Shown piece after piece: positions 43,570-52,695 of a DNA stretch of 64,000 nt. A program made the translations under genes and the position numbers. Source of the DNA: Bosea sp. 685 (lineage in GTDB: Bacteria; Pseudomonadota; Alphaproteobacteria; Rhizobiales; Beijerinckiaceae); contig NZ_CP134779.1 of NCBI RefSeq assembly GCF_031884435.1, positions 5,208,001 to 5,272,000 on the forward strand. Reading direction: 5' to 3'. Within the stretch, counting starts at the first letter, position 1. Each line of letters begins with the position of its first letter. The notes beneath the pieces were generated by a model. It had not been told where the DNA came from, ran no database searches, and saw nothing but the letters and a program-made list of their open reading frames with translations.

Positions 43570-44121
43570 ATGTCCGATCTCGTCGTCATCGTTTACCCGA
43601 CCGAGGCCCGCGCCGAGGAAATGCGCCAGAAGGTCGTCTCGCTGCAGAAGGAATACCTGATCGAGCTCGGCGACGCCGCCATCGCGGTGATGCATGAGGG
43701 CGGCAAGGTGAAGCTCAATCAGCTGCTCAACACCACCGCGCTCGGCGCGGTCTCCGGCTCGTTCTGGGGCCTGCTGATCGGCGCGATCTTCCTGATGCCG
43801 GTGTTCGGCGCGGCGCTGGGCGCGGCGTCCGGCGCGCTCGGCGGGGCGCTGACCGATTACGGCGTCAATGACGGCTTCATGAAGGAACTCGCCGCCAACC
43901 TCCAGCCGGGCAATGCCGCGCTCTTCCTGCTGATCAACAAGATGACCGCCGACAAGGTGCTCGACGCCGTCAAGGGCACGGGCGGCGTGGTGCTGAAGAC
44001 CTCGCTCGACCATACCCGCGAGCAGCAATTGCGCGATGCCCTGGCGGGAACGCCGAAGACGCCGGCGGCCACACCCGCCCCGGCCCCGGAAGGCGCGGGC
44101 GCACCTTCGCCGGTGGGGTGA
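43570..44121 (+). CDS. DUF1269 family membrane-associated protein
   Basis: A 183-residue protein of the DUF1269 family. A ferredoxin-like N-terminal half (MSDLVVIVYPTEARAEEMR, LQKEYLIELGDAAIAVMHE) is followed by a Gly/Ala-rich hydrophobic hairpin (about residues 55-95) and a second soluble part. The C-terminal 25 residues are Pro/Ala-rich and probably disordered. The function is unknown; relatives are often stress-related. ATG 43570 follows CAGGAGCATCCC. Confidence 0.85.
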   Translation: MSDLVVIVYPTEARAEEMRQKVVSLQKEYLIELGDAAIAVMHEGGKVKLNQLLNTTALGAVSGSFWGLLIGAIFLMPVFGAALGAASGALGGALTDYGVNDGFMKELAANLQPGNAALFLLINKMTADKVLDAVKGTGGVVLKTSLDHTREQQLRDALAGTPKTPAATPAPAPEGAGAPSPVG

Positions 44122-44138
44122 GGCCCCAGCCTCTCACA

Positions 44139-44263
44139 TCATTCTCGGGCGGCCCGAGGGAGGCCCGGGATCCGAAGCGCGTCATGGTCGGGCTTGACCC
44201 GACCATCTTGGAAACCAGAGCATTCTGGTCATGGGATTCTCGGGGCAAGCCCGAGAATGACGG
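44139..44263. repeat. Palindromic repeat, family A variant with nested hairpin
   Basis: Arms CATTCTCGGGC...CCCGAG and CTCGGGGC...CCCGAGAATG enclose an inner hairpin CATGGTCGGGCTTGACCCGACCATC. It lies between the convergent DUF1269 and dapD stops. Confidence 0.7.
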
Positions 44264-44275
44264 CAAGGTTTGTGA

Positions 44276-45118
44276 TCAGTCGCGCAGCAATTCGTTGATG
44301 CCGGTCTTCGAGCGCGTCTGGGCGTCGACCGTCTTGACGATGACGGCGCAATAGAGCGAGGGGCCGGGCGTGCCGTCGGGCAAAGGCTTGCCCGGCAGCG
44401 AGCCCGGAACCACCACCGAATAGGGCGGCACCTTGCCGATATGGACCTGGCCGGTGGCGCGGTCGACGATCTTGGTCGAGGCCGAGATGAACACGCCCAT
44501 CGAGAGCACAGAGCCCTCGCCGACGATCACGCCTTCGACCACTTCGGAACGGGCGCCGATGAAGCAGTTGTCCTCGATGATGGTCGGGTTGGCCTGCAGC
44601 GGCTCGAGCACGCCGCCAATGCCGACGCCACCCGAGAGATGGACGTTCTTGCCGATCTGGGCGCAGGAGCCGACCGTCGCCCAGGTGTCGACCATGGTGC
44701 CGCTGTCGACATAGGCGCCGATATTGACGAAGGACGGCATCAGCACGACGTTCGGGGCGAGGAAGGAGCCCTTGCGCGCGGCGGCCGGCGGCACGACGCG
44801 GAAGCCCGCGGCGCGAAAGCGGTTCTCGCCCCAGCCCTCGAACTTTGAGGGCACCTTGTCCCAGAACACGCCTTCGCCGGGGCCGTTGGCGATGATCATG
44901 TTGTCGGTCAGGCGGAAGGAGAGCAGCACCGCCTTCTTGAGCCACTGATGCACGACCCACTCGGTGCCGATCTTCTCGGCGACGCGGGCCTCACCGGCAT
45001 CGAGCAATTCGATCGCCTGTTCGACCGCCTCGCGGACTGCGCCTTTGGTGTTGATGCCGATCTCGGAGCGGGCCTCCCAGGCGGCGTCGATGGTGGCGGC
45101 GAGATCGGTGAAGGACAT
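44276..45118 (-). CDS. dapD: 2,3,4,5-tetrahydropyridine-2,6-dicarboxylate N-succinyltransferase
   Basis: Enzyme of the succinylase branch of lysine and diaminopimelate synthesis. It is 280 residues with an N-terminal helical domain and a left-handed beta-helix built from hexapeptide repeats (about residues 105-235, for example [33 protein letters not shown] in part). ATG 45118 ([11 protein letters not shown]) is the start. No dapC or dapE gene is adjacent. Confidence 0.95.
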   Translation of the reverse strand: MSFTDLAATIDAAWEARSEIGINTKGAVREAVEQAIELLDAGEARVAEKIGTEWVVHQWLKKAVLLSFRLTDNMIIANGPGEGVFWDKVPSKFEGWGENRFRAAGFRVVPPAAARKGSFLAPNVVLMPSFVNIGAYVDSGTMVDTWATVGSCAQIGKNVHLSGGVGIGGVLEPLQANPTIIEDNCFIGARSEVVEGVIVGEGSVLSMGVFISASTKIVDRATGQVHIGKVPPYSVVVPGSLPGKPLPDGTPGPSLYCAVIVKTVDAQTRSKTGINELLRD

Positions 45119-45420
45119 GGCGGCGCTCCGGCGGGCGAAAAAGTCGCGGGGAGCGATGGCGGATGAGGGCGGCGGCGTCAAGGTTTGGCAGGGGAAACCC
45201 CTCTCCTGTAAGGAGAGGGGTAGGAGTCAGGTGCAGGCCCTTTCGGCGTCATGCCCGGCCTTGAGCCGGGCATCTCCTGCAAGAGATTCTCGGGTCTGCG
45301 CTTCGCTTCGCACGAGAATGACGACAGCTTCTCTGGTTTACCGGCCTGCCCTCACCCCTGCCCCTCTCCCACACGGGAGAGGGGTTCCCACGCTTCTCCT
45401 GCACAGGTGGCAGACTGGCC
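45119..45420. repeat. Intergenic region with G/C hairpins (family D) and a family A variant
   Basis: The 302-base gap between the divergent dapD and deaminase genes holds a perfect 10-bp hairpin CCCCTCTCCT/AGGAGAGGGG (45199-45221), a family A-like stretch GTCATGCCCGGC...GCCGGGCAT with GAGAATGAC (about 45248-45325), and a second perfect hairpin CCCCTCTCCC/GGGAGAGGGG (45361-45384). No gene was seen. Confidence 0.78.
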
Positions 45421-46755
45421 ATGCGCCTCTGGATCAAGAACCCGCTTGGCATCGTCGCGGACAATGCCGGCGGCGGGATCGTCGTCGATGGCGCGATCAT
45501 CGCCGAGCTCGTGCCAGTAGGCGGGGCCCCTGCCCTGCCCGTCGATGCGGTCTTCGACGCCTCGCGCCATGTCGTGCTGCCCGGCCTGATCAACACGCAT
45601 CACCATTTCTACCAGACGCTGACGCGCGCGCATCCGGCCGCGATCGATCGCGAGCTGTTTCCCTGGCTGACCGCACTCTACCCGCTTTGGGCGAGGCTGA
45701 CGCCCGATGACCTGCGCTTGGCGGTCCGCGTCGCGCTGACGGAGCTTTTGCTCTCAGGCTGCACCACCGCGGCGGACCATCATTACCTCTACCCGAAGGG
45801 GCTGGAGAACGCCGTCGACATCGCGGTCGAGGAGGCGCGGGCCCTGGGCATCCGCGCCACGATCTCGCGCGGCTCGATGAACCTGTCGCAGAAGGATGGC
45901 GGCCTGCCGCCCGACTCTGTCGTCCAGGACGAGGAGACGATCCTGACCGATAGCGAGCGGGTGCTTTCCCTGTTCCATGATCCCGCGCCGGGCAGCATGG
46001 TCCAGATTGCGCTGGCACCTTGCTCGCCGTTTTCGGTGACGCCGGCGCTGATGAAAAAGAGCGCGGAGCTGGCAGCACGCTTCGATGCGCCGCTGCACAC
46101 CCACCTCGCCGAGACCAGGGACGAGGATGCCTATTGCCTCGAAGTCTATGGCAAGCGCCCGCTCGACCTGCTGGAGGAGACCGGCTGGATGCGGCCAAAG
46201 ACCTGGCTGGCGCATGGCGTGCACTTCAGCTGCGAGGAATGCGAAAGGCTGGGAGCGGCCGGCGTCGGAATCTGCCATTGCCCGACCTCGAACGGGGTGC
46301 TGGCGTCGGGCTTCTGCCGGACGCGCGAATTGGAGGCAGCCGGAGCGCCGCTCGGCTTGGGCGTCGACGGCTCGGCCTCCAATGACGGCTCCAACCTGAT
46401 GGAGGAGTTGCGCCACGCTTTGCTGATCAACCGCCTGCGCTATGAGAGCGCCACGGCTGTCACCGCGCGCGACGTGATCCGCTGGGCGACGGAGGGCTCG
46501 GCGCGCTGCCTTGGACGCTCCGATATCGGGCGGATCGCGCCCGGCATGCAGGCGGATCTGGCGCTGTTTTGTCTCGACGAATTGCGCTTCTCCGGCGCGC
46601 ATGACCCGGTCGCGGCGCTGGTGCTGTGCGGCGCGAACCGGGCCGACCGGGTGATGGTCGCCGGCGCCTGGCGCGTGATCGATGGGGCCGTGCCGGGGCT
46701 CGATCTCACTGCGTTGCGGCGCTCGCATGGAATGGCGGCAAAACGTTACGCCTGA
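45421..46755 (+). CDS. 8-oxoguanine deaminase-like amidohydrolase
   Basis: Zn-dependent amidohydrolase (444 residues) of the cytosine/guanine/hydroxyatrazine deaminase group, best matching 8-oxoguanine deaminase, which yields urate. Metal-binding H60 and H62 lie in NTHHHFYQTLTRAHP; further ligands are in LHTHLAET (about 223-230), WLAHGVHF (about 262-269) and GVDGSASNDGSN (about 318-329). Together with the hydantoin genes to the right it suggests use of purine or cyclic amide nitrogen. Hydroxyatrazine-type substrates cannot be excluded. Confidence 0.87.
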   Translation: MRLWIKNPLGIVADNAGGGIVVDGAIIAELVPVGGAPALPVDAVFDASRHVVLPGLINTHHHFYQTLTRAHPAAIDRELFPWLTALYPLWARLTPDDLRLAVRVALTELLLSGCTTAADHHYLYPKGLENAVDIAVEEARALGIRATISRGSMNLSQKDGGLPPDSVVQDEETILTDSERVLSLFHDPAPGSMVQIALAPCSPFSVTPALMKKSAELAARFDAPLHTHLAETRDEDAYCLEVYGKRPLDLLEETGWMRPKTWLAHGVHFSCEECERLGAAGVGICHCPTSNGVLASGFCRTRELEAAGAPLGLGVDGSASNDGSNLMEELRHALLINRLRYESATAVTARDVIRWATEGSARCLGRSDIGRIAPGMQADLALFCLDELRFSGAHDPVAALVLCGANRADRVMVAGAWRVIDGAVPGLDLTALRRSHGMAAKRYA

Positions 46756-46831
46756 GAGACAGATTGTTCGGAATCTTGACGCATTTCTCGGCTTGATTCG
46801 GGACGGATCACGGCCAAGGGAGTCAGGCGCC

Positions 46832-47083
46832 ATGAAGATCGGTTTGATCGCGGCATTGGGGTTGGCTCTTCTCGGCAGCGGCTGTGTCACGATCGCCGAG
46901 CGACGAGCGCTCGATGAGGAACGCTGCCGCTCCTACGGCTTCCGCCCCGGCACCGACGGCTATGCGAATTGCCTGCTCCATATCGAACTCGACCGCTCGG
47001 CCAGCCGCAGGGTCTGGGTCGAGCGCGATTACTATGGCCCCTATTACGGCTATGGCTTCGGCTACGGTTTCCGGCGCTGGTGA
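46832..47083 (+). CDS. Small lipoprotein, function unknown
   Basis: An 83-residue protein with a lipoprotein signal (lipobox LLGSGC, Cys at residue 18), a middle part with two Cys (EERCRSYGF, YANCLLHIE) and a Tyr/Gly-rich C-terminus (YYGPYYGYGFGYGFRRW). Such short envelope lipoproteins are common in Hyphomicrobiales. ATG 46832 follows AGGGAGTCAGGCGCC. Confidence 0.78.
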   Translation: MKIGLIAALGLALLGSGCVTIAERRALDEERCRSYGFRPGTDGYANCLLHIELDRSASRRVWVERDYYGPYYGYGFGYGFRRW

Positions 47084-47105
47084 CAGCCCACCCCGGATCT
47101 TTGTT

Positions 47106-47158
47106 TTGACGCGTTTTCTTCACGCGAACCGGTATCCACTTCGCTCGAAAACGCTCTA
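47106..47158. repeat. Palindromic repeat, family B core
   Basis: GACGCGTTTTCTTCACGCGAACC...ACTTCGCTCGAAAACGCTCTA. The last CTA is the TAG stop codon of the minus-strand MarR gene. Confidence 0.85.
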
Positions 47159-47674
47159 GCTCGCGGGCGGGCCGTCGCGCTCCGGCCTGAAATCACGCAA
47201 TAGCGGCAACCTCGCATGCAGCCGGTGCAGGAAGCCGGTGAGCTGCGCCTTTTCTTCCGCCGTGAAGTCCCCGAGCAGCAGATCCTCGCGGGTGGTGGCG
47301 AGCGCGATCAATGCGTCATGCAGGGCATAGCCGCTCGTCGTCAGCTCCAGCACCTGCCGGCGTGCGTCGCGATCATCGGGACGCTCGGTGACGTGGCGGG
47401 CGGCGACCAAGGTCGCGACGCTACGGCTGACCGCGCCCTTGTCGAGCCCGATCACCTCGCAGATGCGCTGCGCCGCGATCGCCGGCTCGATGGCGAGCTG
47501 CGAGATGACGCGCCATTCGGTGACGCCGACGCCGAAACGCTCAATATAGAGCCGCGACGAACTGCGCGACCAGGTGTTGGAAATCGCGGTCAGGAAATAG
47601 GGAACGTAACCGCCGAGATCGAGAACATCCCGCTCCGGGCCGGCAACGGCCTTGTGGCGCTTCGTCGAGGGCAT
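47156..47674 (-). CDS. MarR-family transcriptional regulator
   Basis: Winged-helix regulator (172 residues). The DNA-binding part is about residues 50-105: TEWRVISQLAIEPAIAAQRICEVIGLDKGAVSRSV, then the wing DDRDARRQVLELT. It is divergent from the hydantoinase gene, so it probably controls it in response to a cyclic amide or aromatic ligand. The stop codon is supplied by a family B repeat. Confidence 0.9.
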   Translation of the reverse strand: MPSTKRHKAVAGPERDVLDLGGYVPYFLTAISNTWSRSSSRLYIERFGVGVTEWRVISQLAIEPAIAAQRICEVIGLDKGAVSRSVATLVAARHVTERPDDRDARRQVLELTTSGYALHDALIALATTREDLLLGDFTAEEKAQLTGFLHRLHARLPLLRDFRPERDGPPAS

Positions 47675-47881
47675 GGCGCATCCAGAGAAGTCAGGCCAAG
47701 TATCTCACACGCCGCTGCGGGATGCGGCAAGCGCCATGAGCCGGCGCATCTCGTAGAGCCCGCCTTGCTGTAGAGCCTATCCTGGCCGAGGCCTTGCATG
47801 CGCGCAGGCCCGCCATACGAGGAAGCCCGTGGCGCCGGCGCCGATGCCGGGCATACTGCGCCTCGCAACCACATCATCTGC

Positions 47882-47919
47882 CTGACCCAATATCTTCTGA
47901 CTGACCCAAGATCTCCTGC
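47882..47919 (+). promoter_or_regulatory. Two tandem 19-bp repeats upstream of the hydantoinase gene
   Basis: CTGACCCAATATCTTCTGA (47882-47900) and CTGACCCAAGATCTCCTGC (47901-47919) agree at 16 of 19 positions and end 19 bases before the ATG. They may be a regulator site or, because the second copy lies in the leader, an RNA feature. The rest of the MarR-hydantoinase gap shows nothing clear. Confidence 0.4.
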
Positions 47920-47938
47920 CCTACCAAGGAACCAGCCC

Positions 47939-49402
47939 ATGCCGACCCCTGCCTACGACATCGTCATCCGTGGCGGCACGCTTGCGACGGCAACAGATGT
48001 GTTCAAGGCCGATCTCGGCATCCAGGCCGGGCGCATCGCCGCGATCGGGCTCGACCTGCCCGCCGAGGCGCAGGAGATCGACGCGAAGGGCAAGCTCGTC
48101 TTGCCCGGCGGCGTCGACACCCATTGCCATATCGAACAGCTCTCGGGCAGCGGGCTGATGAGCGCCGACAACTTCGAGACCGCGACGCGCTCGGCCGCCT
48201 TCGGGGGCACCACCTCGGTGATTTCCTTCGCCGCCCAGCATCGCGGCGCCAACCTCGCCAGCGTAGTCGAGGATTATGCGGCGGTGGCGAGGGCGGGGGC
48301 GATCATCGACTACGCCTTCCACCTGATGGTGGCGAACCCCGACGAGCAGACCGTCACGCAGGATCTGCCGGCACTGATCCGCGCCGGGCACCGCTCGGTC
48401 AAGGTGTTCATGACCTATGACGCCGTGCAGGTCGATGACGGGCAATTGCTCGACGTCCTGATGGCGGCGCGCTCGGCCGGAGCGCTGGTCTGCGTCCATG
48501 CCGAGAACCACGGCCTGCTGAAATGGATGGGCGAGCGCTTGATGAAGCGCGGCTACACCGCGCCGAAATACCATTCCGTCAGCCACCCCCAGGCGGCCGA
48601 GGTCGAGGCCTTCCACCGCCTGATCGCCTTCTCGGAACTGCTCGACCAGCCGATCTGCATCTTCCACGTCTCGACCGCCGAGGGCGCCAGGGTGATCCGC
48701 GAAGCGCGCGGGCGCGGCGTCAAGATCTATGCCGAGACCTGCCCGCACTACCTCTTGATGACCGCCGCAGAGCTCGACAAGCCCGGCATCGAAGGCGCAA
48801 AATGGGTCTGCTCGCCGCCGCAGCGGGGTTCGTCCGACCAGGAGGCGCTGTGGCAGGCGCTGGCGCTCGGAGACCTGCAGATTCTCTCCTCCGACCACGC
48901 ACCCTATCGCTTCGACGAGACCGGCAAGCTCAAATACGGCCCCAATCCCGGCTTCAAGCAGATCGCCAACGGCATGCCGGGGCTTGAGATGCGGCTGCCC
49001 GTCCTGTTCGACGCCATGGTGAGCAAGGGCCGGCTCGGGCTGAAGAAATTCGTCGAGTTGACCTCAACCGCCCCGGCCCGGATTTACGACCTGCCCGGCA
49101 AGGGCTCGCTCGCCATCGGCATGGACGCCGACATCGCGATCTGGGACGCCGACCGCAAGGTCGTGCTCGCCGACAATCTGCACGACAACACCGGCTACAA
49201 CCCCTTCGCGGGACGCACCATCACCGGCTGGCCGGAGACGGTGCTCAGGCGCGGCGAGGTCGTCGTCACGCAGGGTGCGCTGAAGGCGCAGCCCGGCTCG
49301 GGCCGATTGATGCTGCGCGAGGCCGGCGAGGCGACACGACCGACCGGGACGCTCTCGCCCGAATTCGACCCGGCGCGGAATTTCGGCGCCAAGCTGTATT
49401 GA
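47939..49402 (+). CDS. D-hydantoinase / dihydropyrimidinase
   Basis: Binuclear zinc amidohydrolase (487 residues) that opens hydantoins or dihydropyrimidines to N-carbamoyl amino acids. Metal ligands: H62 and H64 in DTHCHIEQ, carboxylated lysine K155 in SVKVFMTYD, H187 in CVHAENH, a His in FHVSTAEGA (about 243) and Asp in SSDHAPYRF (about 317). ATG 47939 is preferred to upstream starts. The racemase and carbamoylase genes nearby point to hydantoin use. Confidence 0.93.
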   Translation: MPTPAYDIVIRGGTLATATDVFKADLGIQAGRIAAIGLDLPAEAQEIDAKGKLVLPGGVDTHCHIEQLSGSGLMSADNFETATRSAAFGGTTSVISFAAQHRGANLASVVEDYAAVARAGAIIDYAFHLMVANPDEQTVTQDLPALIRAGHRSVKVFMTYDAVQVDDGQLLDVLMAARSAGALVCVHAENHGLLKWMGERLMKRGYTAPKYHSVSHPQAAEVEAFHRLIAFSELLDQPICIFHVSTAEGARVIREARGRGVKIYAETCPHYLLMTAAELDKPGIEGAKWVCSPPQRGSSDQEALWQALALGDLQILSSDHAPYRFDETGKLKYGPNPGFKQIANGMPGLEMRLPVLFDAMVSKGRLGLKKFVELTSTAPARIYDLPGKGSLAIGMDADIAIWDADRKVVLADNLHDNTGYNPFAGRTITGWPETVLRRGEVVVTQGALKAQPGSGRLMLREAGEATRPTGTLSPEFDPARNFGAKLY

Positions 49403-49420
49403 TGCGCACCATCCTCGCCC

Positions 49421-49524
49421 GTCATCCTGGCCGAAGCGTAGCGGAGCGCCGGGATCCATCGTAGAGCTCGGCGCCTTACGATGGATCCCGGATCTGCGCC
49501 GCTGCGCGGCTTGTCCAGGATGAC
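49421..49524. repeat. Long palindromic repeat, family A
   Basis: Outer arms GTCATCCTGG and CCAGGATGAC; inner arms CCGGGATCCATCGTA and TACGATGGATCCCGG. It separates the hydantoinase and racemase genes. Confidence 0.83.
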
Positions 49525-49568
49525 GCGGTGTTTCAAGTGAATCCATTGCGCCCCTAGCGGAGATCCCC

Positions 49569-50231
49569 ATGGCCGGCACCATCTTCGTCATCAACCCGAA
49601 CTCCACTGAGGCCGTCACCGCCGGCATCGACAAGGCGGTCGAACCGCTGCGCTCCGCTGAGGGCCCCAAGATCGCCTGCCTGACGCTGACCGAGGGCCCT
49701 CCGGGCATCCAGTCGCAGCGCGACGCCGACGGCGTCGTCGGACCGCTGCTGAAGCGGGCGGCCGGACTGGAGAACGAGGCGGCAGCCTTCGTCGTCGCCT
49801 GCTTCAGCGACCCCGGCATGCATGCGCTGCGCGAACAGAGCCGCCACCCGGTGCTCGGCATCGCGGAATCGGGCGTGTTCCAGGCCCTGACGCTCGGCCA
49901 GCGCTTCGGCGTGATCGCGATCCTGCCGAGTTCGATCCAGCGGCATCTGCGCTATTTCGGCGCCATGGGCGTGATGGGGCGGCTTGCCGGCGATCTCTCG
50001 ATCGGGATGGGCGTGACCGAGCTCAGCAATGCGGAGAAGACGCTGGAGCGCATGACCGCGACCGGCAAGACGCTGCGCGACACGCATCATGCCGACGTCA
50101 TCGTGATGGGCTGCGCCGGCATGGCGCGCTTCCGCCGGCCGCTGGAGGAGGCGCTCGGCGTGCCGGTGGTCGAGCCGACCCAGGCCGCGACCGCGATGGC
50201 CGTGGGACGAGTGCGCCTCGCCACAGCGTAA
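49569..50231 (+). CDS. Hydantoin/aspartate racemase family protein
   Basis: Cofactor-independent racemase (220 residues) of the Asp/Glu/hydantoin racemase family. The two catalytic cysteines are C78 in VVACFSDPG and the Cys in VIVMGCAGMA (about 180). The N-terminal INPNST motif is typical. Beside a hydantoinase it most likely racemises 5-substituted hydantoins so both isomers can be used. Confidence 0.9.
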   Translation: MAGTIFVINPNSTEAVTAGIDKAVEPLRSAEGPKIACLTLTEGPPGIQSQRDADGVVGPLLKRAAGLENEAAAFVVACFSDPGMHALREQSRHPVLGIAESGVFQALTLGQRFGVIAILPSSIQRHLRYFGAMGVMGRLAGDLSIGMGVTELSNAEKTLERMTATGKTLRDTHHADVIVMGCAGMARFRRPLEEALGVPVVEPTQAATAMAVGRVRLATA

Positions 50232-50327
50232 TCGCCACAACTATAGCGAGAATTTTACGGAACCACAGGAACCGGGCGAGCGCAGCGGCGTTGCATTGCA
50301 GCCGCCCTCTCTCCCGGAGCTGTCGCT

Positions 50328-50540
50328 GTGGATCAGGATCGCATTGCCCGGATCGCCAGAGCCATGTGCCGAGCCGCGCGGATGGATCCGGACAAGCCGC
50401 CCGCAATCCAGGCTATCCGCGAAGAGATGCGATTTGCGCAGACCGACGCGGATGCGTCTCTCCTGCCCGCCTGGCGGTATTTTCAGCCGGAAGCGGCCGC
50501 CTTCGTCGCGCGTCACCGCCTGCGGACGAGGATCGTTTGA
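50328..50540 (+). CDS. Small protein of unknown function
   Basis: A 70-residue protein (DRIARIARAMCRAARMDPDKP, then PAWRYFQPEAAAFVARHR) with two helical, Arg/Ala-rich parts. The start is GTG 50328. I do not recognise the family. The pattern of IARxxCRAxxxDPD and PAWRxY resembles short conserved proteins in phages and Hyphomicrobiales. Confidence 0.55.
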   Translation: MDQDRIARIARAMCRAARMDPDKPPAIQAIREEMRFAQTDADASLLPAWRYFQPEAAAFVARHRLRTRIV

Positions 50541-50564
50541 ACGGAGACGCGCTGCGGGGTGGTG

Positions 50565-50738
50565 CTACTCCTCAGCTTCATCCAGGCGCATCTCGAAGGC
50601 CAGCATCGCATCGGCCAGCGCCGCGAGTTCGGCGTCGCGCTCCGGGCTCTCGGGCGAGGCGCTCAGCTCCTGGGCGCGCTCCTGGGCCCGCTGATAATCT
50701 TCTTCGGTATGGACGACGATCGGCTGCTTCATCGCCAT
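50565..50738 (-). CDS. Short HigA-N-terminus-like protein without DNA-binding domain
   Basis: A protein of 57 residues (PIVVHTEEDYQRAQERAQEL, then SPERDAELAALADAMLAFE). The (T/S)EEDYxxAxxRxxEL...LADAxxAFE pattern is that of the N-terminal helix pair of HigA-type antitoxins, but the frame stops before any HTH domain. No toxin gene is next to it. ATG 50738 or 50732 may be the start. Confidence 0.6.
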   Translation of the reverse strand: MAMKQPIVVHTEEDYQRAQERAQELSASPESPERDAELAALADAMLAFEMRLDEAEE

Positions 50739-50747
50739 AATCGGCAC

Positions 50748-50999
50748 TGCGATTGTGGCGTCTTCATGAGCGCCGCCACAATCGCCACGACACCCCGCGC
50801 CACGACGCCTCGCCGGCTATTCCAGGCATAGGAACAGTCTATTAGCCCGGCGAAGATCTCCTGACCTATGGTTGGCCCCGCAGCATCCGCCTCGCTCGCC
50901 AGGGCGACGGCGGCACTGAAAAAAGCCCACGGCCAAACCCGCCAGAGATGAAGCGGCGCACTGAGCGGGCCGGCACCATGAAAACAGGGGACAAGATCG
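50748..50999. other. 252-base gap upstream of a binding-protein gene
   Basis: It should contain the promoter of the peptide-type ABC genes. CGTGGCGGGGTGT-like stretches occur but no clear palindrome, promoter or gene was seen. Confidence 0.3.
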
Positions 51000-52523
51000 A
51001 TGGCACGGTTGGGATTGGCATCATTCATGGGCGGCATCGCCCTGACGCTGCTGGGGCTCTCCGCCCCGCCAGCACTCGCCGGCAAGGCGGACGACACGCT
51101 CAACGTCGCCTTCGCGCTCGAGCCCGAGGCGCTCGACACCTACAAGATCGCCGGCCGCGAGGGGCTGATCCTGGCCCGGCACATCTATGACGGCCTGCTC
51201 TACAAGGATCTCGACACCGGCGAGATCAAACCGGCGCTGGCCAAGGCCTGGCGCTTTACCGACCCGATGACGATGGAGTTCGATCTCCGCGAAGGCGTGA
51301 TCTTCCACAACGGCGCGAAATTCACGGCCGACGACGTCGTCTACACGCTCAACACCGTGCTCGACCCGAATTACGGCACGCGCTTCCGCATCGCCATCGA
51401 CTGGATCGAAAAGGTCGAAAAGGTCTCGGAATTCCAGGTCCGCATCAAGATGGCGAAACCCTTCGCCGGCGCGGTCGAGATGCTGGCCGATGCGCTGCCG
51501 ATCTATCCGGCCGCCTATTTCAAGGAGGTCGGCTCGGCCGGCATGGCGGCCAAGCCCGTCGGCACCGGCCCCTACAGGCTCGTCGAGATGACGCCGGGCA
51601 TCCGCTACGTCTTCGAGCGCTTCGACGGTCATTACACCGGCAGCCCCAAGGGCAAGCCGGCGATCGGCAAGATCGTCGTGCGCACCATCCCCGAGCTCAA
51701 CACCCAGTTCGCCGAGCTTCTGGCCGGCAAGCTCGACTGGAGCTGGCGCATCCCGCCCGACCAGGCAGCGCGTCTCGCCAGCCGCATCCAGATCGTCAAC
51801 GGCCCAATCATGCGCATCGCCTATGTCGGCCTCACCGTGACCGCCAAGGGCAAGGACTACCCGACCAAGAACCTGCTGGTGCGCCGCGCCATCAACCATG
51901 CCGTCAACCGCGAGGCGATCGTCAAAGCCTTCGCCGGCGGCGCCTCACAGGTGCTGAATGCCGCCTGCAACCCCAAACAGTTCGGCTGCGCGCAGGATGT
52001 CGCGACCTATGCCTATGATCCGGCCAAGGCCAAGGCGCTGCTGAGCGAGGCCGGTTTCGCTAACGGCGTCGACATCGAGATGGTTTTTGCCGCGATGCCG
52101 CGCCCGGTCGCCGAGGCGGTTGCTTCCGACCTCGCCAAGGTCGGCATCCGGGTGACGCTGAACGAGCAGCAATATGCGGCCGGCGTGCAGAAATGGCGTG
52201 CGGGCGAATTGCCGGCCTTCTTCACCAATTGGGGCAGCTACGGCACCGGCGACGTCGCCTTCATCATCTCGAATTTCTTCGGCGGCGGCGCCGACGACCT
52301 CGTCCAGGACAAGGAGGTGATCGATCTCGTCACCGCGGCCGACACGGCGCAGGACCGAGGCTTGCGCCAGGAGAACTACGCCAAGGCGCTGAAAAAGATC
52401 GCCGACCAGGCCTATTGGCTGCCGATGTACGACTTCAACATCAATTACGGCCTGTCGACGGCGCTCAACTTCAAGCCGCACCCCGACGAGTTCGCCCGCT
52501 GGTGGCTGTCGAGCTGGAAGTAA
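51000..52523 (+). CDS. Peptide/nickel-type ABC transporter substrate-binding protein (family 5)
   Basis: Periplasmic binding protein (507 residues) with a signal peptide cleaved after PPALAG (about residue 28) and the SBP_bac_5 fold: LNVAFALEPEALDTYK, the FxLREGVxFHNGxxFTADDVVYTL hallmark near residues 95-117, and VGTGPYRLVE around 185-195. The family binds peptides, nickel, opines or other solutes. With the hydantoin genes around it, uptake of cyclic amides, carbamoyl amino acids or peptides is plausible. No ATPase genes follow the permeases. Confidence 0.92.
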   Translation: MARLGLASFMGGIALTLLGLSAPPALAGKADDTLNVAFALEPEALDTYKIAGREGLILARHIYDGLLYKDLDTGEIKPALAKAWRFTDPMTMEFDLREGVIFHNGAKFTADDVVYTLNTVLDPNYGTRFRIAIDWIEKVEKVSEFQVRIKMAKPFAGAVEMLADALPIYPAAYFKEVGSAGMAAKPVGTGPYRLVEMTPGIRYVFERFDGHYTGSPKGKPAIGKIVVRTIPELNTQFAELLAGKLDWSWRIPPDQAARLASRIQIVNGPIMRIAYVGLTVTAKGKDYPTKNLLVRRAINHAVNREAIVKAFAGGASQVLNAACNPKQFGCAQDVATYAYDPAKAKALLSEAGFANGVDIEMVFAAMPRPVAEAVASDLAKVGIRVTLNEQQYAAGVQKWRAGELPAFFTNWGSYGTGDVAFIISNFFGGGADDLVQDKEVIDLVTAADTAQDRGLRQENYAKALKKIADQAYWLPMYDFNINYGLSTALNFKPHPDEFARWWLSSWK

Positions 52524-52539
52524 CGCTCCACGCAGAACC

Positions 52540-52642
52540 GTCATTCCGGGCGACCGAAGCGAGACCCGGAATCCATCGTAGAGTGCATCGCCTTAGGATG
52601 GATTCCGGATCGGCGCCGCTTTCGCGGCTTGTCCGGAATGAC
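52540..52642. repeat. Long palindromic repeat, family A
   Basis: Outer arms GTCATTCCGG and CCGGAATGAC; inner arms CCGGAATCCATCGTA and AGGATGGATTCCGG. It lies between the binding-protein and permease genes of one transport operon. Confidence 0.83.
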
Positions 52643-52695
52643 GGCGTGTTCGAGTTGGACATCACGCGCTCACACAGCCTCTGGATGGAACCGCC

